DNA from: Paenibacillus agri
Lineage (GTDB): Bacteria > Bacillota > Bacilli > Paenibacillales > Paenibacillaceae
Direction: 5' to 3'
Length of the DNA stretch: 64,000 nt
Assembly: GCF_013359945.1 (NCBI RefSeq)
Contig: NZ_JABWCS010000205.1
Coordinates: 1 to 64,000, forward strand
In this document: positions 61,507 through 64,000 of the stretch, in pieces
How the letters are laid out: every line of letters starts with the position of its first letter
How positions within the stretch are numbered: position 1 is the stretch's first letter
The notes under the pieces: model-generated
Database searches by the model: none
Seen by the model: only the letters and a program-made list of their open reading frames with translations
Told to the model about the DNA's origin: nothing
Program-made: the position numbers and the translations under genes

Positions 61507-63078
61507 ATGAATGAGTATAAAATATGTTTTATTACATGTTTAAATGATAAGATTTTGTATAGTGAGACGGTTCGATATATAAGATCTCTTTCTGTTCCTA
61601 ACGGATACGAGGTGGAATTGGTATCAATATGTGATTATAGGTGTTTGAGTGAAGGATATGATAGGGGGATGCGTCAATCTGATGCTAAATATAAAGTTTA
61701 TCTACATCAGGACACCCTTATTATAAATAAAAGCTTTATTTCGGATATTTTGAGTATTTTTTTAAATAATTCCAAATTAGGAATGTTAGGTGTTCTTGGA
61801 GCGAAAAAACTACCTCCCAATGGATTTTTTAGTGATGCAAAAGAGTGCTATGGAATGGTTTGTGAAAGTAATGGTCCTAGTGGAATTAAGATCTTGAATG
61901 CGAACGAAGTATTGAGTGATTACGAACCTGTTGAGGCAATAGACGGATTAATAATGGTAACTCAGTATGATGTTACATGGAGGAGTGATTTGTTTCTAGA
62001 TTGGCATATGTATGATATATCACAAGCAATAGAATTTAAGCGGGCTGGTTATGAGGTCGGCGTTCCAAGACAAGAAAGTTCTTGGTGTATGCACGATCGG
62101 AGTCTATTAGATTATACTGGATATGAGGAGGAGAGATTAGCCTTTCTTAAGGAATACTCGGAGGATCTTTTTCCACTAGTAAGTATATTGATTCCTGCTT
62201 GCAATAAGCCATACCATTTGGAACTCGCTTTGCAAAGTGTATTATATCAATCTTATCATAATGTTGAGATTATTATAGGTGATGATAGCACTAACGATGA
62301 AGTGCAAAAAATCGTGGAACCTTATCTGGAAAGATATAAAAGAATAACATATTACAGAAATGAAAAAAAACCAGGTGCGGTAAATTTATATAAACTATAT
62401 TCTCTAGCCAGAGGAGAATTTATCAATTTTCTGATGGATGATGATTTGTTCGTATATGACAAAATAGAGAAAATGGTAATGCAATTTTATAAACATGACA
62501 CTATTTCTTTAGTTACATCGCGTAGACAACTAATAGATGAGAATGGAGAGTTCTTAAACCTAAAAAACTACTCCGAGGTAATCTTTAGTGAAAATACAAT
62601 TCTGAATGGTATGGAATTGGGTTCCCAGTTGCTAAGTAAAAGTTCAAATTTGATAGGTGAACCAACTACAGGAATGTTTAGAAGAAAGGAAATAGAAAAG
62701 TACGGATTTTATTATGATAAAGATTTCAATGCTTTAAACGATGTTGCTACCTGGATAACTTTGATGGAAAAAGGGGATGTTTTGTATCTAGCCGAGTCTT
62801 TAAGTTATTCTAGACAATATTCTGAACAAAACAAGGTGACTTCCCAATACAAAATTCTTGGTATGGATGAATGGCTAAGATTAATTATAGAATCTAGAAA
62901 ACATGGTTTTTTTAAAAATGATCTGATGTACAAGGAAGCGATTTCAAATTATTTGAAGCTAACTTTGGATGTCGTTTCATCTTTTCATAAGGAAGAATTA
63001 ATTCAAACGTTAGATGTATCATATATTCAAGAAAATTTTGATAGGGCTATGAAGGAGTTTCTGGCATATCAAACTTAA
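61507..63078 (+). CDS. Two-domain GT2 glycosyltransferase, 523 aa, paralogue of the 752-aa enzyme
   Basis: It matches the first 520 residues of the enzyme at 58114: KICFITCLND near the start, QSDAKYKVYLHQDT, YEVGV, then LVSILIPACNKPYHLELALQS, IIIGDDSTND and FLMDDDLF. It lacks the zinc-ribbon and methyltransferase parts. The ATG at 61507 follows GGGGAG by 8 nt. The pair arose by duplication with gain or loss of the methyltransferase. Acceptor and sugar are unknown. It is 28 bp downstream of the aminotransferase. Confidence 0.88.
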   Translation: MNEYKICFITCLNDKILYSETVRYIRSLSVPNGYEVELVSICDYRCLSEGYDRGMRQSDAKYKVYLHQDTLIINKSFISDILSIFLNNSKLGMLGVLGAKKLPPNGFFSDAKECYGMVCESNGPSGIKILNANEVLSDYEPVEAIDGLIMVTQYDVTWRSDLFLDWHMYDISQAIEFKRAGYEVGVPRQESSWCMHDRSLLDYTGYEEERLAFLKEYSEDLFPLVSILIPACNKPYHLELALQSVLYQSYHNVEIIIGDDSTNDEVQKIVEPYLERYKRITYYRNEKKPGAVNLYKLYSLARGEFINFLMDDDLFVYDKIEKMVMQFYKHDTISLVTSRRQLIDENGEFLNLKNYSEVIFSENTILNGMELGSQLLSKSSNLIGEPTTGMFRRKEIEKYGFYYDKDFNALNDVATWITLMEKGDVLYLAESLSYSRQYSEQNKVTSQYKILGMDEWLRLIIESRKHGFFKNDLMYKEAISNYLKLTLDVVSSFHKEELIQTLDVSYIQENFDRAMKEFLAYQT

Positions 63079-63213
63079 AAAGAAATATCAAAGATATTAA
63101 GGAGTTATTTAAGATTTCAGTTGGATATCCGTAGTTGCAAAAAATGAAAGCATTGACTTTGTGTATTGGTGAATTAAACGCTGTTAACTTAGTTCTATTG
63201 GGAGAATTTATAG
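63079..63213 (+). other. Gap before the last GT, with a possible gene remnant
   Basis: The 135-bp spacer has AAGGAG near 63100 and a short frame (63114-63169) reading WISVVAKNESIDFVYW, reminiscent of a GT2 N-terminus, that ends in a stop. It is too short to call a pseudogene. No terminator or promoter was recognised, so the last gene is probably in the same operon. Confidence 0.25.
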
Positions 63214-64000
63214 ATGAATCATAAAAGACGCCTTGCTGTTATAGATACGAAGTTCCCCTGGATGATGAGCGGTTTTCGCTATTGGGAAAATTTTTATATA
63301 AATCAAGAACGGCCGGATACATTCTTTTTTGCTGTACAACCGCATTCTGATCCATTTCCAGCAAAAGTTTACCATTTGGAAGAATTCGAGAGTGTGGTAA
63401 TAAGACATGGAATCACTGATGTATATTGTGTATTCTTAAACTTGACGCTAAGTTTACTTGGAGAAAACGTTAGAGGAAATGATAAAATACCAGGCTCGAA
63501 TTCTTCATGGTCTATCAAAGAAATTATTGAAAAATATAATCTTAAACTTCATACTACGCTCTATCCCGGTGGAGGTTTGGAACCTAGTACTCCAGAAGAA
63601 TATATTGAGCGCGCAGGTCGTAGCTGTGAAACGGTATTTACGAATATAAACGAGGTGTCTGATTTAATCCCGAAAAGTATATATAATCCTGGTATTATTA
63701 ACAGTGAATTTTACAAAATGCAAGAGAAGGAAAATCAATTTCCGATACAACTAATATTTTGCGCGGGTAACGCCATACGAAAGGGTTTTCCTACATTAGT
63801 CGAAGCCTTTAATCGATTGAATGATGACTTTCACTTGCATATAGTGGGGAACTGGAGTAATGAATTAAGCAGCTTTACTAATCGTAATTTTACTTTTCAT
63901 GGCTCATTAAATCCGTTACAACTTAGACAATTATATAAAAAATGTCATGTTTTTATTAGTTGTAGCACTCAAGATAATTTGGCGCTAGATGGTTTTCCAA
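63214..64000 (+). CDS. GT-B (family 4-like) glycosyltransferase, cut by the window end
   Basis: ATG 63214 with GGGAGA (63200-63205); 262 codons are open to the window edge, so the C-terminus is missing. It starts RRLAVIDTKFPWMMSGFRYWE. The N-terminal half has LKLHTTLYPGGGLEPS and ETVFTNINEV. The C-terminal donor domain begins near residue 175: IQLIFCAGNAIRKGFPTLVE, HLHIVGNW, FHGSLNPLQLRQLYKKCHVFIS and CSTQDNLALDGFP, as in group 1 glycosyltransferases. It has a different fold class from the GT2 enzymes upstream and may add a further sugar. Confidence 0.85.
   Translation, partial: MNHKRRLAVIDTKFPWMMSGFRYWENFYINQERPDTFFFAVQPHSDPFPAKVYHLEEFESVVIRHGITDVYCVFLNLTLSLLGENVRGNDKIPGSNSSWSIKEIIEKYNLKLHTTLYPGGGLEPSTPEEYIERAGRSCETVFTNINEVSDLIPKSIYNPGIINSEFYKMQEKENQFPIQLIFCAGNAIRKGFPTLVEAFNRLNDDFHLHIVGNWSNELSSFTNRNFTFHGSLNPLQLRQLYKKCHVFISCSTQDNLALDGFP

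Overview
The window comes from a spore-forming, flagellated, S-layer-bearing Firmicute, almost certainly a Paenibacillus. The evidence is the Bacillales gene order atpG-atpD-atpC / DUF1146 / murA / spoIID / spoIIQ / spoIIID / mbl / flhO / flhP / fabZ, the later degS-degU / comF / yvyF-flgM-flgN-flgK-flgL-fliW-csrA-hag-flaG-fliD-fliS block, a csaB-tagA-tagO wall-polymer cassette and several SLH-domain proteins. No tRNA, rRNA, insertion sequence, prophage or CRISPR array was seen.

Region 1 (1-18.9 kb) is core housekeeping. It holds the end of the ATP synthase operon, whose intercistronic spacers carry hairpins and a 41-bp tandem repeat. Peptidoglycan and sporulation genes follow (murA, spoIID, spoIIQ with a probable sigma-F promoter, spoIIID with a probable sigma-E promoter), then mbl, two flagellar rod genes behind a sigma-D-like promoter inside the mbl end, fabZ and a phosphohexomutase. 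Next come a DUF5693 membrane protein, csaB, tagA and tagO. The last three are expected to make the pyruvylated secondary wall polymer that SLH domains bind.

Region 2 (19-36.6 kb) is a cell-surface island. It has a 1292-aa protein with C-terminal SLH domains, the probable main S-layer protein (N-terminal SLH domains, very long leader, two in-frame starts, three candidate promoters), a small exported protein of unknown function, a spore SASP gene, metK, a 1343-aa Ig/SwmB/SLH protein and an exported phosphodiester-glycosidase protein. Two promoters here share an ECF-sigma-like signature.

Region 3 (36.6-52 kb) holds degS-degU, a GT-A-like membrane protein behind a nested RNA fold, comFA (unusually long, with two tandem-repeat expansions), comFC and the late flagellar genes. 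Sigma-D-like promoters precede flgM, hag and flaG. The flgM and hag promoters are interleaved with terminator or hairpin arms. The hag leader has a textbook CsrA hairpin, and fliW and csrA lie just upstream.

Region 4 (47.5-64 kb) is a glycosyltransferase locus built around and after flagellin. It has a GT2 enzyme between csrA and hag, TPR-tailed GT2 enzymes, a CTP:glycerol-3-phosphate cytidylyltransferase with a TPR-tailed CDP-glycerol phosphotransferase on the opposite strand, a GT-GT-methyltransferase fusion, a DegT-type sugar aminotransferase, a paralogous GT, and a GT-B enzyme cut by the window end. My best candidate for an undescribed system is this locus: a possible flagellin or surface glycan assembly line using aminosugar, methyl and glycerol-phosphate decoration, with shared TPR modules. 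That function is inferred from context only.
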